Below are positions 23,685 to 33,518 of a DNA stretch of 64,000 nt, piece after piece; the first letter of the stretch is position 1; the number at the start of each line of letters is the position of its first letter. The stretch covers positions 1-64,000 of the forward strand of contig CAZFSS010000008.1 in the NCBI GenBank assembly GCA_964521715.1. Reading direction: 5' to 3'. Position numbers and translations under genes: made by a program. The notes beneath the pieces were generated by a model. It had not been told where the DNA came from. It was given only the letters and a program-made list of their open reading frames with translations, and searched no databases. The DNA comes from DAOVRD01 sp964521715. Its GTDB lineage: Bacteria > Planctomycetota > Brocadiia > SM23-32.

Positions 23685-26600
23685 TCATAAAAGCTCCGAT
23701 TCTGCTGCTTCGTCCGGCCCGTCGCCCTGCGCTGCGAGGGTGACGGTAAACGTGGTGCCGGCGCCGAGCCGCGTCTGCACGTCGATGCGCCCCGCGTGCT
23801 GGCGCACGATCCGTTGCGAGACGGACAGGCCGAGCCCGATGCCGCCGATCTTCGTGGAGAAGAAGGGCCTGTAGATCTTATCGAGCACATCTTCGTCCAT
23901 GCCGGCCCCGGTGTCGGCGAAGACGATCTCCACCTCGGCGTCCCGGGCGTCCGTGGAGATCGAGAGCGTCCCTTCGCCTCTGCTCTCCATTGCCTCGACG
24001 GCGTTCTTGATGAAGTTGATGACGACCTGCTTGATCATCTCGGCGTCGGCCTCCACCTGGGGCACGCCCTCGGCGAGCGACAGCTTCAGAGCGATCTTGC
24101 TCTCGTCAAGGTAGCTCTTGAACTGCTCGGCCGTCTGGCGGACGATGTCGTTGATGTCGGTCGGACGCTTGTTGGGCCGCAGCGGGCGCGTGTAGTCCAG
24201 CACGTTGGCCAGGGTGCGTTCGAGCCGCCGGGTCTCCTCGTAGATGATCGTCGCGTTGCGGTGCGTCTTGGGCTCGTCGGCGTGCTGGCGGGCTATGGAG
24301 GAGGCGAACCCCCCGATCACGGTGAGAGGATTACGGATCTCGTGGGCCAGATGGCTCGCCATGCGCCCCACGCTGGCCATCCGCTCGGCCTCGATCAGGC
24401 GGTCCCGCGCTCGCTCGAGCTCCTTCAACTGGGTCTGGATCCTCTCGTACGCCCGGGCGTTGGCTATCGCCAGGGAAGCCTGCCGGCAGAACATCTCCAT
24501 CAGCTTCACCCGCTCCTCGTCTATCGGCGCGCGTGAGTACTTGTTGTCGGCCAGCATCACGCCGAGCGGCTCGTCCTGAACGGTGAGCGGCACGCAGATG
24601 AACTCGTCCAGGTCCAGCCGTTGCACCACCTCGGAGCGCGCGGCCTGCGGCGAGCCCACGCCTGCCACGTGCAGCGGCGTCCGGGTCGCCAGGGCGCGGA
24701 CCAGGCCGTCTTCGCGCGCGGACAGAGGGATGCTCAAAGCCTTCACCCGGTCGGTCAGGCGCCTGTCGCTTGCTGCGGGCGAGGCGGAGTCCAGCAGCTC
24801 GTCGATCGTCTGGTCCTTCTGCGCCAGGTCGTCCCATATGCGCGCCGCGTCGTCCGGCGAAGTCGGCCCGACGGCCATCTTTCCCTCGAGCGCCTTCCCC
24901 TCATCGTCCAGAAGGAACACAAAGGCGCGGTTGAACCCTATGGCATGGCCGGCCGTAACACAGGTCAGAACCAGGTGGAGGACCCGTTCCAGGTCCAGAG
25001 ACGTCTCGACCTTCTCGGCCAGCTTGCTGATGAGGCGCATCTCCTCGGTCTGTCGGCGCTGTTCGGTGATGTCCAGCGTCAGCAGGAGCACTCTGGCCTC
25101 TCCGTAGGTGACGGGCGTGAAGACGTGCTCGTAGCAGTGCCACACGCCGGGCTCGTCGGTCTGCTCGTTCACGCGCGTGGTCAGCTTGCCGCTGGCGACT
25201 GCCTCGGCTGCGGGACAGGGAGGAGCGCACCCGATCGCCGCGAAGACCTCGTGGCAGCCCCGGCCGAATGCCCGCGAGTCGAAGCCGAACCACTTCATCA
25301 TCGTGCTGTTGGCCCATTGCACGTTCAGGTCGCCGTCGATCAGCGCCAGGCCCGCTCCCATGGCGTCGACCACGAGGCTGAGCGTGTCCCTTTCACGGCG
25401 CAGTTGCTCTTCGGCACGCTTTTGCTCCGTGATGTCCACCAGGTAGGCAGTGAAGCCGATGTGCTCGTTCTGCTCGTCGTACATCGGCGCGCGCGTCTCG
25501 CGGATGGTGCGGATGCGGCCGTCCTTGCGCGCCACGGAGCGCTCGGCAGTCGTCAGCCCGGTGCGGAGGCATTCCTCGAGGGCCTTCGGCAGGTCGTAGG
25601 GCTCGGCCGCGAACTCAGCGGGCGTCTTGCGCCCTACCACTTCGCGCTCCTCGTAGCCCAGCATGGCGCCGCAACTGGGGCTCCAGTGCGTGTAGACGCC
25701 CCGCGTGTCCGTGCTGGTGATCCCGACGGCGGTGCTGCGGATGATGTTGGCGAGCTGCTCGTGGGCGCGCTCGATCTCGTAGCGGTCATGGCCGCGTTGC
25801 AGGATCATGCGAGCGTTCTGCAGGGCGACGCCGATGTGCGGAGCCACGTGCTCGAGGGCGGCTATCTCGCTCTCCGGGAAGTCGCGCTCCCTTTCGGACA
25901 GCAAGTGCATCACCCCGAGCACCTGTTCTGCCCTCTTGACGGGCACGGCCAGCTCGCTGCGGGCCCTGTATTCCTCGTCGAACCCGACGTGGCGCCTGGA
26001 GTCCTCCTCCAGATCGAAGGCGCGGATCGTCTCCCCGGTCTGAGCGCAGAGCCCGATGGACCCCTGGCCGACCTTCTGACGGTATTCGCCCGGCCGGTAG
26101 CGCCGTTCGCGGCCGGACTCGGCCACCAGCACGCACTCGCCGGCCTCGTCGTCCACGGCGAACAGAGACACGTCGAAGTAGTCCCGGAACGCGCGCAGCG
26201 CGTCCACGGCGCCTTCGAGCAGCGCCTTGCGGGTGGGCAGCTCCAGGAGCGAGCGGCCGATCCGTGCGATGACCTCCGCCTCGCTGATCTCCTTGCGCGA
26301 ACGCTCCATCCTGGCCGTGCGATCCAGCGCCAGGGCCAGCACGCTACAGAAGTCGCGAAGCCTGCGGCTGTCGGCCCGGTCGAACGTGCCCCCCTGACTG
26401 CCGTAGAGCAGCAGCACGCCCGAGATCTCGCCCCGCGAAACCAGCGGGCAGCACGCCAGGCTCTGCACGCCCTTCTCCAGCAGTTCGGCGCCGTTCACTA
26501 TCCGGTCGTCCGCCCGCACATCCGGGCAGATGAACTCGTCCCTGCGCCGCCCGACGCTGTCCAGCAGGGATACGACTGCGCCGGCCGCGAGCTCCCGGTC

Positions 26601-27287
26601 GGTCAGGTACTGGGACTGCTCGGCGACCACGGGCACGGGCAGCTCGTCCCCTTCCACCAGTTCACTGGCGCCGTCGTCGGCTCCGCCGACGCGCACGCGG
26701 CAGCCGGCCAGGTCCCAGATGGCGCGGAGCTTCTGGACGGCAAGGCGGAAGGCCTCGCCGGGGGTCTGCGCATCGGCCACCGCTCCTTCGATCTCCCAGG
26801 CCGCGAGTATCTCCTGCAGCCGCTCCTGCGCGATCTTCTGGTCCGCTTCGCTGGTCAGCTCGTATAGCTCCGCGCTGCGGCGCAGGATGGCTTCGACGAC
26901 ATCGTCCACCTGACGCGAAGTGCGGAACGCCTCCAGCTCGTCCTCCAGGGCTTCGAAGATGATCTGCTTGCAGACGCTCTTCAGCTCCAGCAGGCCGTAG
27001 GCGATGTCCGCCAGCCGCACATCGTGCTGCCGTCCCTCAAGCACCAGATGGTAGAAGGAAGCGATGTCGGCTTCGGGATGCTTGCCTTCGATGCGGGAGA
27101 TGACCATCTCGTAGAACTCACGCGCGTCGGCGCGGAAGAGCTTGTTCTCCACGAGGCCGGCGACGCCCTTCTCGTCCGCCAGCAGGCTGACCTTCCCCAG
27201 CCACCTCTCGATGGCCTCGCTCCCGTGGGCGCGTAGGATCTCGACCGCGCCGAGCCGCTCCTCCGCGATTTCCGTCCTCTGGCTCAC
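23685..27287 (-). CDS. Large sensor histidine kinase (RsbRD_N-like, GAF, PAS)
   Basis: 1,200 residues from a GTG at 27287-27285 that overlaps the glgA stop as GTGA; codons further upstream are glgA shadow. Order: an RsbRD-N-like helical domain (about 1-150), two GAF domains (about 165-510), two PAS domains (about 530-780, the second ending in a DITEQ-type linker), a third GAF (about 790-950), HisKA with H982 in SHLAHEIRNP, and an HATPase domain with N-box NFIKNAVEA (N1091), DTGAGM and GIGLGLS. No membrane span is seen, so it is probably cytoplasmic and senses small ligands or redox state. The response regulator follows directly. Confidence 0.92.
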   Translation of the reverse strand: MSQRTEIAEERLGAVEILRAHGSEAIERWLGKVSLLADEKGVAGLVENKLFRADAREFYEMVISRIEGKHPEADIASFYHLVLEGRQHDVRLADIAYGLLELKSVCKQIIFEALEDELEAFRTSRQVDDVVEAILRRSAELYELTSEADQKIAQERLQEILAAWEIEGAVADAQTPGEAFRLAVQKLRAIWDLAGCRVRVGGADDGASELVEGDELPVPVVAEQSQYLTDRELAAGAVVSLLDSVGRRRDEFICPDVRADDRIVNGAELLEKGVQSLACCPLVSRGEISGVLLLYGSQGGTFDRADSRRLRDFCSVLALALDRTARMERSRKEISEAEVIARIGRSLLELPTRKALLEGAVDALRAFRDYFDVSLFAVDDEAGECVLVAESGRERRYRPGEYRQKVGQGSIGLCAQTGETIRAFDLEEDSRRHVGFDEEYRARSELAVPVKRAEQVLGVMHLLSERERDFPESEIAALEHVAPHIGVALQNARMILQRGHDRYEIERAHEQLANIIRSTAVGITSTDTRGVYTHWSPSCGAMLGYEEREVVGRKTPAEFAAEPYDLPKALEECLRTGLTTAERSVARKDGRIRTIRETRAPMYDEQNEHIGFTAYLVDITEQKRAEEQLRRERDTLSLVVDAMGAGLALIDGDLNVQWANSTMMKWFGFDSRAFGRGCHEVFAAIGCAPPCPAAEAVASGKLTTRVNEQTDEPGVWHCYEHVFTPVTYGEARVLLLTLDITEQRRQTEEMRLISKLAEKVETSLDLERVLHLVLTCVTAGHAIGFNRAFVFLLDDEGKALEGKMAVGPTSPDDAARIWDDLAQKDQTIDELLDSASPAASDRRLTDRVKALSIPLSAREDGLVRALATRTPLHVAGVGSPQAARSEVVQRLDLDEFICVPLTVQDEPLGVMLADNKYSRAPIDEERVKLMEMFCRQASLAIANARAYERIQTQLKELERARDRLIEAERMASVGRMASHLAHEIRNPLTVIGGFASSIARQHADEPKTHRNATIIYEETRRLERTLANVLDYTRPLRPNKRPTDINDIVRQTAEQFKSYLDESKIALKLSLAEGVPQVEADAEMIKQVVINFIKNAVEAMESRGEGTLSISTDARDAEVEIVFADTGAGMDEDVLDKIYRPFFSTKIGGIGLGLSVSQRIVRQHAGRIDVQTRLGAGTTFTVTLAAQGDGPDEAAESELL

Positions 27288-28801
27288 GGCCTCTCCCCGA
27301 ATGCCTGGATCGCCGCCCGCTGGGTAAGCTTCAGGCGGGCCTTCCCGTAGATCTCCATGTACTGCCGGGCGCTGCGCTCCCACGACCAGTCCTGCGCCAT
27401 GCCGTTCAGCATGAGCCGTCGCCACGCGCTGCGGTCCGTGTAGAGGTCGATCGCCCGGCGGACGGCCTGCACGAGCGCCTCAGCGCTGTACTCGCCAAAC
27501 GTGAAGCCCGTGGCCTCACCCAACGCCAGCCGATCGGGGCTGTAATCGGTCACGGTGTCCGCCAGGCCTCCCGTCTCCCGCACGATGGGCACGGTTCCGT
27601 ACATCAGGCTGTAGAGCTGGTTCAGGCCGCAGGGCTCGAACCTGCTCGGCATCAGGAACATGTCGCTTCCTGCCTCGATCTGGTGGGCGGCCCCCTCGTC
27701 ATAGGCCAGCAGCAGGCCGAAAGAGCGCGGATGCTGCGCCTGAAGGCCGCTCAGGAAGGCGTGGTACTCGGCGGCGCCCCTGCCCAGCGCGACGAACTGG
27801 ATGTCGTCTTCCAGCAGCGCCGGCAACGCCTCGCGCAGCAGGTCCAGGCCCTTCTGGTCCACCAGTCGGCAGATCATGCCGATCAGGGGCACGCCTGGCT
27901 CCCGTCTCAGGCCGAACCGCTCCTGAAGGGCGCGTTTGCACTCGGCCTTGCCCGACAGGTCGTCGGCCGAGTAGTTCGCCGAGATCAGGGGATCGGTAGC
28001 GGGGCTCCAGACCTCCGTGTCTATGCCGTTGACGATCCCGTAGAGGTCGGCGGAGCGTTCCCGCAGCACGCCGTCCATGCCGCAGCCGTGCTCTTCCGTC
28101 TGGATCTCCTCGCTGTATCTCTGGCTGACCGTGGTCAGGACGTCGGCGCCGACCAGCCCCGCCTTCAGGAACGAGAGGTTCCCGTAGTATTCGAGCATCT
28201 TCCAGTTGAACAGGCTCCACGGCAGGCCGGCCAGGTTCATGTCCCAGTGCCAGAAGATGCCCTGGTAGGCGATGTTGTGGATGGTAAAAATGGTGGCGGA
28301 CTCCGGGAAGTCCGCGTCATAGACGTGCTTCACGTAGATGGGCACGAGCCCCGTCGGCCAGTCGTGGGAGTGGAAGACGTCGGGCTTCAGGTGCAACGCG
28401 TTGCACATCTCCAGCGCGCCGCGAGACAGGAAGATGAACCGCTCGCTGTTGTCCTGGTAGTCGCTGTGATCGGAGCGCTTCGTGTAGTAACCGTCCCGGT
28501 CGTAATAGCGGTCGTTCTGGAGGAAGAACGCCTCCACTTGCGTGCCCGGCAGCATGGCGCGCCACGTGGCGCCCGGCACTTCGGCGTCCCCGATGGGGAC
28601 CGAGAAATCGCCGCCCTCCACGCGCTCCAGCGGCGAGCCAAGACGCTCCGCCGTCTCCCGCACGCCGCGGTACAGCGGACTGATCACGCATACGCTCTCG
28701 CCGAGCCGGCCCAGCGCGCCAGGCAGGGCGCCAAGCACGTCGGCCAGGCCGCCCTCCTTCGAGAAGGGCGCAGCTTCCGAAGCCACCATCGCGATCCGCA
28801 T
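27284..28801 (-). CDS. glgA: Glycogen synthase (ADP-glucose type, GT5)
   Basis: 505 residues. The ADP-glucose-binding KEGGLADV (K15) opens the protein, followed by HSHDWPTGLVP, FTIHNIAYQG and the C-terminal PSRFEPCGLNQLYSLMYGTVPIVRETGGLADTV region with the conserved Glu of the E-X7-E motif. It elongates alpha-1,4 glucan from ADP-glucose. The gene starts 26 bp after the galT stop and ends with a 4 bp overlap into the sensor kinase gene, so the kinase is translationally tied to glycogen synthase. Confidence 0.96.
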   Translation of the reverse strand: MRIAMVASEAAPFSKEGGLADVLGALPGALGRLGESVCVISPLYRGVRETAERLGSPLERVEGGDFSVPIGDAEVPGATWRAMLPGTQVEAFFLQNDRYYDRDGYYTKRSDHSDYQDNSERFIFLSRGALEMCNALHLKPDVFHSHDWPTGLVPIYVKHVYDADFPESATIFTIHNIAYQGIFWHWDMNLAGLPWSLFNWKMLEYYGNLSFLKAGLVGADVLTTVSQRYSEEIQTEEHGCGMDGVLRERSADLYGIVNGIDTEVWSPATDPLISANYSADDLSGKAECKRALQERFGLRREPGVPLIGMICRLVDQKGLDLLREALPALLEDDIQFVALGRGAAEYHAFLSGLQAQHPRSFGLLLAYDEGAAHQIEAGSDMFLMPSRFEPCGLNQLYSLMYGTVPIVRETGGLADTVTDYSPDRLALGEATGFTFGEYSAEALVQAVRRAIDLYTDRSAWRRLMLNGMAQDWSWERSARQYMEIYGKARLKLTQRAAIQAFGERP

Positions 28802-28827
28802 CGGCCGTTATCCTCGAAGTTGTCCCA

Positions 28828-29880
28828 CTAGCTCTCGATCTCCTGCCGAACTGACGTCGAGCCGACCTTCTCCTCGACCTCGCGCCGCGGCACGTCCCGA
28901 AGGAATTCGGCCGCGCGCTCCGGTTCCATCGGGTTTATGTAGAAGCCCGTGCCCCATTCGAACCCCGCCACGCGCGTCACGCGCGGCATGAGCTCGATGT
29001 GCCAGTGGAAACACCGGACCTGCGCGCCGCCGACCGGGGCAGTGTGAACGGCGTAGTTGTACGGCGGATCCTTGAGGCAGACGTCGAGCCGGGCCAGCGC
29101 CTCCTGCAGCGCGCCGGCCAGGTCCGCGACCCCCTCGTCCCCGAGCTCCATGAAGTGGGCCGAGTGCTCCTTGGGCAGGACCCACATCTCAAACGGGAAA
29201 CGCGCGGCGAACGGACTCAGGACGGCGAAGTGCGGCGTCTCCAGCACCACGCGCTGATGCTCCCGCAGCTCCTGATCCAGGATGTCGCAGAACAGGCACC
29301 GTCCCTGAGTGCTGAAGGACTCCTCGCAGCACCGCATCTCCTCATGAACGCGTTTGGGCATCACCGGCACGGCGATCAGTTGCGAGTGCGTGTGCTCGAT
29401 GCTGGCGCCGGCGACCTCGCCCACGTTCTTGAAGATGAGGACGTAGCTAAGCCTTTCGTCGCCGCTCAGGACGCGGGAACGCTCGCGATACATCCTCAGG
29501 ACCAGCTCGAAGTCGCGCGTGGCCATCTCCGTCGGAGCTATGAGATGGCGAGGCGTTTCGATGATGACCTCGTGCGCGCCGAACCCTCCCACGCTGTCGT
29601 AGATGCCCCTTCGCTCCATGCCCAAAGGCTGGTCGGGCCGCAGGGCGGGGAACTTGTTGGGCACCACGCGCACCTGCCAGCCGGGGCCGTCCGGCTCCGA
29701 GCCCTCCGCCCGGACGGCCGTTATCTCCGGAGGCGTGCGATCCTCGTTGCCCTCGCAGAACGGGCAGAACTCGGCCCCTCGCCGTTCCCTGCTGACGTAG
29801 AAGTCATGGGGCCTGGCCGCCCGCTCCGTGGCGATGATCACCCACCTGTTCGCAACCGGATCGCGGCGGACCTCTGCCAT
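28828..29880 (-). CDS. galT: Galactose-1-phosphate uridylyltransferase
   Basis: 350 residues from the ATG at 29880. CPFC (39-42) with His ligands forms the zinc site, H163-T-H165-S-Q167 is the HIT-superfamily catalytic motif, and a second HxH lies at FHWHIEL (292-294). It exchanges UMP between UDP-glucose and galactose-1-phosphate; some members of this branch act as ADP-glucose-linked transferases, which I cannot exclude. It is the first gene of the operon galT-glgA-kinase-regulator-glgC-DUF4912-GH57, so it may feed glucose-1-phosphate into glycogen. Confidence 0.92.
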   Translation of the reverse strand: MAEVRRDPVANRWVIIATERAARPHDFYVSRERRGAEFCPFCEGNEDRTPPEITAVRAEGSEPDGPGWQVRVVPNKFPALRPDQPLGMERRGIYDSVGGFGAHEVIIETPRHLIAPTEMATRDFELVLRMYRERSRVLSGDERLSYVLIFKNVGEVAGASIEHTHSQLIAVPVMPKRVHEEMRCCEESFSTQGRCLFCDILDQELREHQRVVLETPHFAVLSPFAARFPFEMWVLPKEHSAHFMELGDEGVADLAGALQEALARLDVCLKDPPYNYAVHTAPVGGAQVRCFHWHIELMPRVTRVAGFEWGTGFYINPMEPERAAEFLRDVPRREVEEKVGSTSVRQEIES

Positions 29881-29916
29881 CCCGCAAGGACTCCCTATGA
29901 AGTCGTCACGCCCTCG

Positions 29917-29945
29917 ATTATAATCCGTCGGCTTCCCCCAGACAA
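29917..29945 (-). promoter_or_regulatory. Predicted promoter of the galT-glycogen operon
   Basis: On the minus strand TTGTCT (29945-29940), 17 bp spacer, perfect TATAAT (29922-29917). Transcription would start near 29910, about 30 bases before galT. The tatD gene reads the other way from 29977. Confidence 0.6.
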
Positions 29946-29976
29946 TGGATACCTGCTGCTGGCGGGAATTGCGCCC

Positions 29977-30762
29977 ATGGGCGACGGACTCCAGATCACG
30001 GACGTGCACGCCCACCTGGACGCCGCCCAGTTCGCCGGCGATCTGTCGGAGGTGATGGACCGGGCGGCACAGGCCGGCGTGTCCAGGATCGTCACAAGCG
30101 CCACAGACCTGGACTCGTCCCGCCGCTGCATTGAGCTGGCGCAGCGGATGCCCCGCCGCGTCTACGCCAGCGTCGGCGTGCATCCGAACGATCTGGCCTG
30201 TTCCCGGCCCGACGACATGCAGCATCTGGAGCAGCTTGCGGGCCGGCCCGAGGTGGTCGCCATAGGCGAGACGGGCCTGGACCTGCATCGCCGGACCGTG
30301 CAGCTCGAGGAGCAGCTCGATGCGTTCCGTCGGCACATTCGGCTGGCCCTGTGGACGGGCAAGCCCCTGATCATCCACGCGCACAAGTCGGACGAGGAGG
30401 TGCTGCGCGTCCTGGCCGAGCGGGACGGCCGTCCGACGGGGCTGCGGCACTGCTTCGACCGTTCGCGGCAGGTGGCGGAGCGTTACGTCGAACTGGGCTT
30501 CTACGTCTCCTTCGGCGGGCTCGTGACGCGGTCCGGGTTCAGGAAGGTGAAGGAGGCCGCGCGCGCCGTGCCCGAGGAGAGGCTGCTGGTCGAGACCGAC
30601 TGCCCCTACCAGGCTCCCGCTTCGCACGCCGGTGGGCGCAACGAACCCGCCTTCCTGGTCGAGACGATCCAGGCCCTCGCCGAGCTGCGCGGCACAACGC
30701 CCGAGGCGATCGCCGCAACGACGGCCGAGAACGCGGCAAGGCTCCTTTTCCCCAACGAGTGA
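29977..30762 (+). CDS. tatD: TatD-family metal-dependent hydrolase
   Basis: 261 residues from the ATG at 29977 with GGCGGGAA upstream. The metal-binding DVHAHLD opens the protein; ASVGVHPND, AIGETGLDLH, IIHAHKS, HCFDRS and LLVETDCPYQAP follow, the full TatD motif set with its final Asp. The family members are 3'-to-5' DNA exonucleases or nucleotidases. It is divergent from galT and is followed after 3 bp by the secreted glycoside hydrolase gene. Confidence 0.93.
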   Translation: MGDGLQITDVHAHLDAAQFAGDLSEVMDRAAQAGVSRIVTSATDLDSSRRCIELAQRMPRRVYASVGVHPNDLACSRPDDMQHLEQLAGRPEVVAIGETGLDLHRRTVQLEEQLDAFRRHIRLALWTGKPLIIHAHKSDEEVLRVLAERDGRPTGLRHCFDRSRQVAERYVELGFYVSFGGLVTRSGFRKVKEAARAVPEERLLVETDCPYQAPASHAGGRNEPAFLVETIQALAELRGTTPEAIAATTAENAARLLFPNE

Positions 30763-30765
30763 CCC

Positions 30766-33369
30766 ATGGCACCAATCAGGCTACTGAGGGCTGCTGCGGT
30801 CCTGCTGGCGCTCCTTGCACCGGCGGCGGCGCGGGCCCTGGGCGCGGAATCCATGATAACGAACGGCGGCTTCGAAGGGCCGTACGAGGAGGTCAGCATC
30901 GAGGTCGGCCCCGGCACGCAGATCACCGGCCGGATCGCCCAAGGCTGGACGGACAACTCGAGCTGGGCCCAGGTGGTCGTGGAGTACGGCGAGGAGGGGC
31001 TCGGGCCGCACGGCGGCTCGACCTGCCAGCGCATCGCCGTCCGCAGCATCGCCAGCGGCGCCGTTCAGTTGACGCAGGGCGCCGTCACCCTCGAGGAGGG
31101 CAAGGGATACCGCGCGCGCGTGTTCGCCCGATCCCCGGATGCGGTTCCGCTCCGCCTTCAGATTCGCCAGCCCGGCGCGCCTTACACGGACTATGCCGGC
31201 AGGACCTGCCGCCCGGGGGCCGAGTGGACGGCCTGCGAGGTGACGTTCACCTCGCCCGTGGACGGCCCGGCCCTCTTCATGCTGATCCCGGGTGACCTCG
31301 GGGTCGTGGACGTGGACGACGCTTCGCTGGAGCTGACGGCGCCCGCGTCGGCCGCTGCCCCCAGAGAAGGCAACCTGCTCATCACGGGCCGCATGGTCGG
31401 AGCGATCGCCAACGGCTGGGCGCCGTCCAACGCTCCGCCCGAAGCGTTCCGCTACGTGCCCCCCTCGGCCCCGCAGCCGGACCCATGCGTCATCATCACC
31501 GGCCGGGATGACGACCAGGTCTCGCTCTACTCGCCTCCCGTGGTCGTCAACTGCGGCCGCGTGCACACGCTGAGCCTGGACATGCGGAGCGAGCCGCCCG
31601 GAGTGAAGGTCTGGCTCACGGTGCACGACGCGCGCTACGACAACGTCGGGATACACCGCGCCCTCAACGTCACGGGCGAGTGGCAGCGCTACACGCTGGC
31701 CGGAGAACTGCCGTTCGTTGAAGGCGGCGCGTTCGCCGTCCGCATATGTCCCCTGGCAAAGGCGGACCTCTACGTGAGGAACGTCCAGTTGGTCGAGGGC
31801 GAGGGCCCGGCCGAGTTCCGGCCCGGCGCGCCCGTGGAGGTGGCCGTCGTCCCGGAAGCGCCCAGCGGGCTCATCTTCGACGACGAGGCCGCTGCGGTGA
31901 AAGTGATCGGCGCGGGGGAGGTCCCGGACGGCGCTCGCCTGGCGGTCTCGGTGTGCGACCTCTACGGAGGCGTGACGAGCGTGCCGGCCGCCGCGCTTGA
32001 GTCCGGCAACGGGTTCGAGCGTTCGATGACGATCCGCCTGGCTCCCGACGGCCGGCGCGGGATGTTCCGCATCGAAGCCCAGGTCCTCGGCCGCGGCGGC
32101 GACGCCCTGAGCAACGTGGGCCAGGGCCTGGTGGCGCGCGTGCCCCGGCCGCGCTACCCGGACCGCCTGATGCCCGAATCGCCGTTCGGCGTCCACATCC
32201 TCCTGGACGACCCCTACACCCGGCTGGCGCAGAACCTGGGCTTCAAGTGGTGCCGGATACATGACGCCAGCATGATCACGAAGTGGCCGACGGCCGAGCC
32301 CGAACCGGGACGCTTCGAGTTCTTCGACGACCAGGTGCAGCTTGCCCGCTCGCGCGGCCTCATGGTGCTCGGCATGTTGGACGGAGCGCCGCCCTGGGCG
32401 TCCGGCGCGCCTGAGGGCGTGGGCGACTACCGTCGCCGCTACTACGTGCCGCGCGACCTGGACGCGTGGCGGCAATACGTGCGCACCGTCGTGGGCCACT
32501 ATGGCGGCCTGATAGACCATTGGGAAGTCTGGAACGAGCCCTGGGCCGGCGGCTTCTTCCGCAAGATGCAGGACGGGCAGGAAGTCGACGGCACGGCTGC
32601 GGACTACGTGCCCCTCCTGCAAGCCGCCTACGCAGCCGCCAAGGAAGCCAACCCCGGCTGCGTCGTCCTGGGCATAGACTCCTGCCCCCCCGAATGGACC
32701 AGAGACTGCCTGGCGGCGGGGGCGGCAGGGCACTTCGACGTCTTCTCGTTCCACCAATACACCCAGCGGATGCCCGGAGGGGAACGAGGCCCGCTGGCGT
32801 CACTGCTTGCCCTCCACAGGTCCCTTCTGGCGGAGCACGGGCTCGGCGACGTCGAGGTCTGGGACACCGAGGGCGGCCCGGAGACGGCGGACGCCACCTT
32901 CTACCGCGACCTGGACCCCCTGGCGGTGTCGGACGGCCGGTGGGAGGCAGTCTGGCACGCGCGCTACTACCTGTCCGCCATGGCGGCCGGCGTCCGCAAC
33001 TTCTTCTTCTACACGCTGCACGCCTACCCCCGCCTGGGCCAGCACACGTGGGTGCGGCTGGAGCCGGGACGCTACCTCCAGCCCTGGGCCGTGGCGCAAG
33101 CCAACCTCGCCAACCTGCTCCAGGGGACGCGGCTCGTCCGGCAGGTCCAGACGCAGGAAGGCCTGTGCTGTCTCATCTTCGAGGGCGACGGGCGGAGCGT
33201 GGCCGCGCTCTTCTCGGACGCAGGGCCCGTGCCGGCCGGCGGTCTGGCGGGGGCGGAAGCCCTCGACCTCTACGGCAACTCGACTAGCCTGCGTGAGATC
33301 GGCCGATCACCGGTCTACCTGACGGGAGAGAGCGTCGAGCGGCTCCTGGGGCAGCTACCGTCCCGCTGA
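30766..33369 (+). CDS. Secreted clan-A-like glycoside hydrolase with N-terminal carbohydrate-binding-like domains
   Basis: 867 residues. A signal peptide (residues 1-26, cleavage near ARA-LGA) is followed by a CBM4/9-like jelly roll (about 30-190: ITNGGFEGPYEE to VVDVDDASLEL), a second beta-rich module (about 200-350) and a TIM-barrel domain (about 475-790). In the barrel, WEVWNEPW gives probable acid/base E591 and EVWDTEGG gives probable nucleophile E702, the spacing of retaining clan GH-A enzymes such as GH39. It probably acts on a plant or algal polysaccharide outside the cytoplasm; the substrate is not predictable. No sugar-uptake genes are adjacent. Confidence 0.8.
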   Translation: MAPIRLLRAAAVLLALLAPAAARALGAESMITNGGFEGPYEEVSIEVGPGTQITGRIAQGWTDNSSWAQVVVEYGEEGLGPHGGSTCQRIAVRSIASGAVQLTQGAVTLEEGKGYRARVFARSPDAVPLRLQIRQPGAPYTDYAGRTCRPGAEWTACEVTFTSPVDGPALFMLIPGDLGVVDVDDASLELTAPASAAAPREGNLLITGRMVGAIANGWAPSNAPPEAFRYVPPSAPQPDPCVIITGRDDDQVSLYSPPVVVNCGRVHTLSLDMRSEPPGVKVWLTVHDARYDNVGIHRALNVTGEWQRYTLAGELPFVEGGAFAVRICPLAKADLYVRNVQLVEGEGPAEFRPGAPVEVAVVPEAPSGLIFDDEAAAVKVIGAGEVPDGARLAVSVCDLYGGVTSVPAAALESGNGFERSMTIRLAPDGRRGMFRIEAQVLGRGGDALSNVGQGLVARVPRPRYPDRLMPESPFGVHILLDDPYTRLAQNLGFKWCRIHDASMITKWPTAEPEPGRFEFFDDQVQLARSRGLMVLGMLDGAPPWASGAPEGVGDYRRRYYVPRDLDAWRQYVRTVVGHYGGLIDHWEVWNEPWAGGFFRKMQDGQEVDGTAADYVPLLQAAYAAAKEANPGCVVLGIDSCPPEWTRDCLAAGAAGHFDVFSFHQYTQRMPGGERGPLASLLALHRSLLAEHGLGDVEVWDTEGGPETADATFYRDLDPLAVSDGRWEAVWHARYYLSAMAAGVRNFFFYTLHAYPRLGQHTWVRLEPGRYLQPWAVAQANLANLLQGTRLVRQVQTQEGLCCLIFEGDGRSVAALFSDAGPVPAGGLAGAEALDLYGNSTSLREIGRSPVYLTGESVERLLGQLPSR

Positions 33370-33518
33370 GCATGCCCACGCGAGTTTCCCAAGGCTTCGA
33401 CCGCCCGCCGGCCGGAGGGCGCCGCCCCTTTTGAAGCGGCCCAGGCTGTGTGATAAGCTGGGGAGGCGAGCATCGCCTGCTTGTCCCTGCCGCGTCCTCC
33501 ACGCACGGAGATGGCAAC

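Noticed and set aside
28999..29976. Plus-strand upstream extension of tatD through galT
   Set aside because: It is the antisense of galT; the conserved TatD opening and a ribosome-binding site place the start at 29977.
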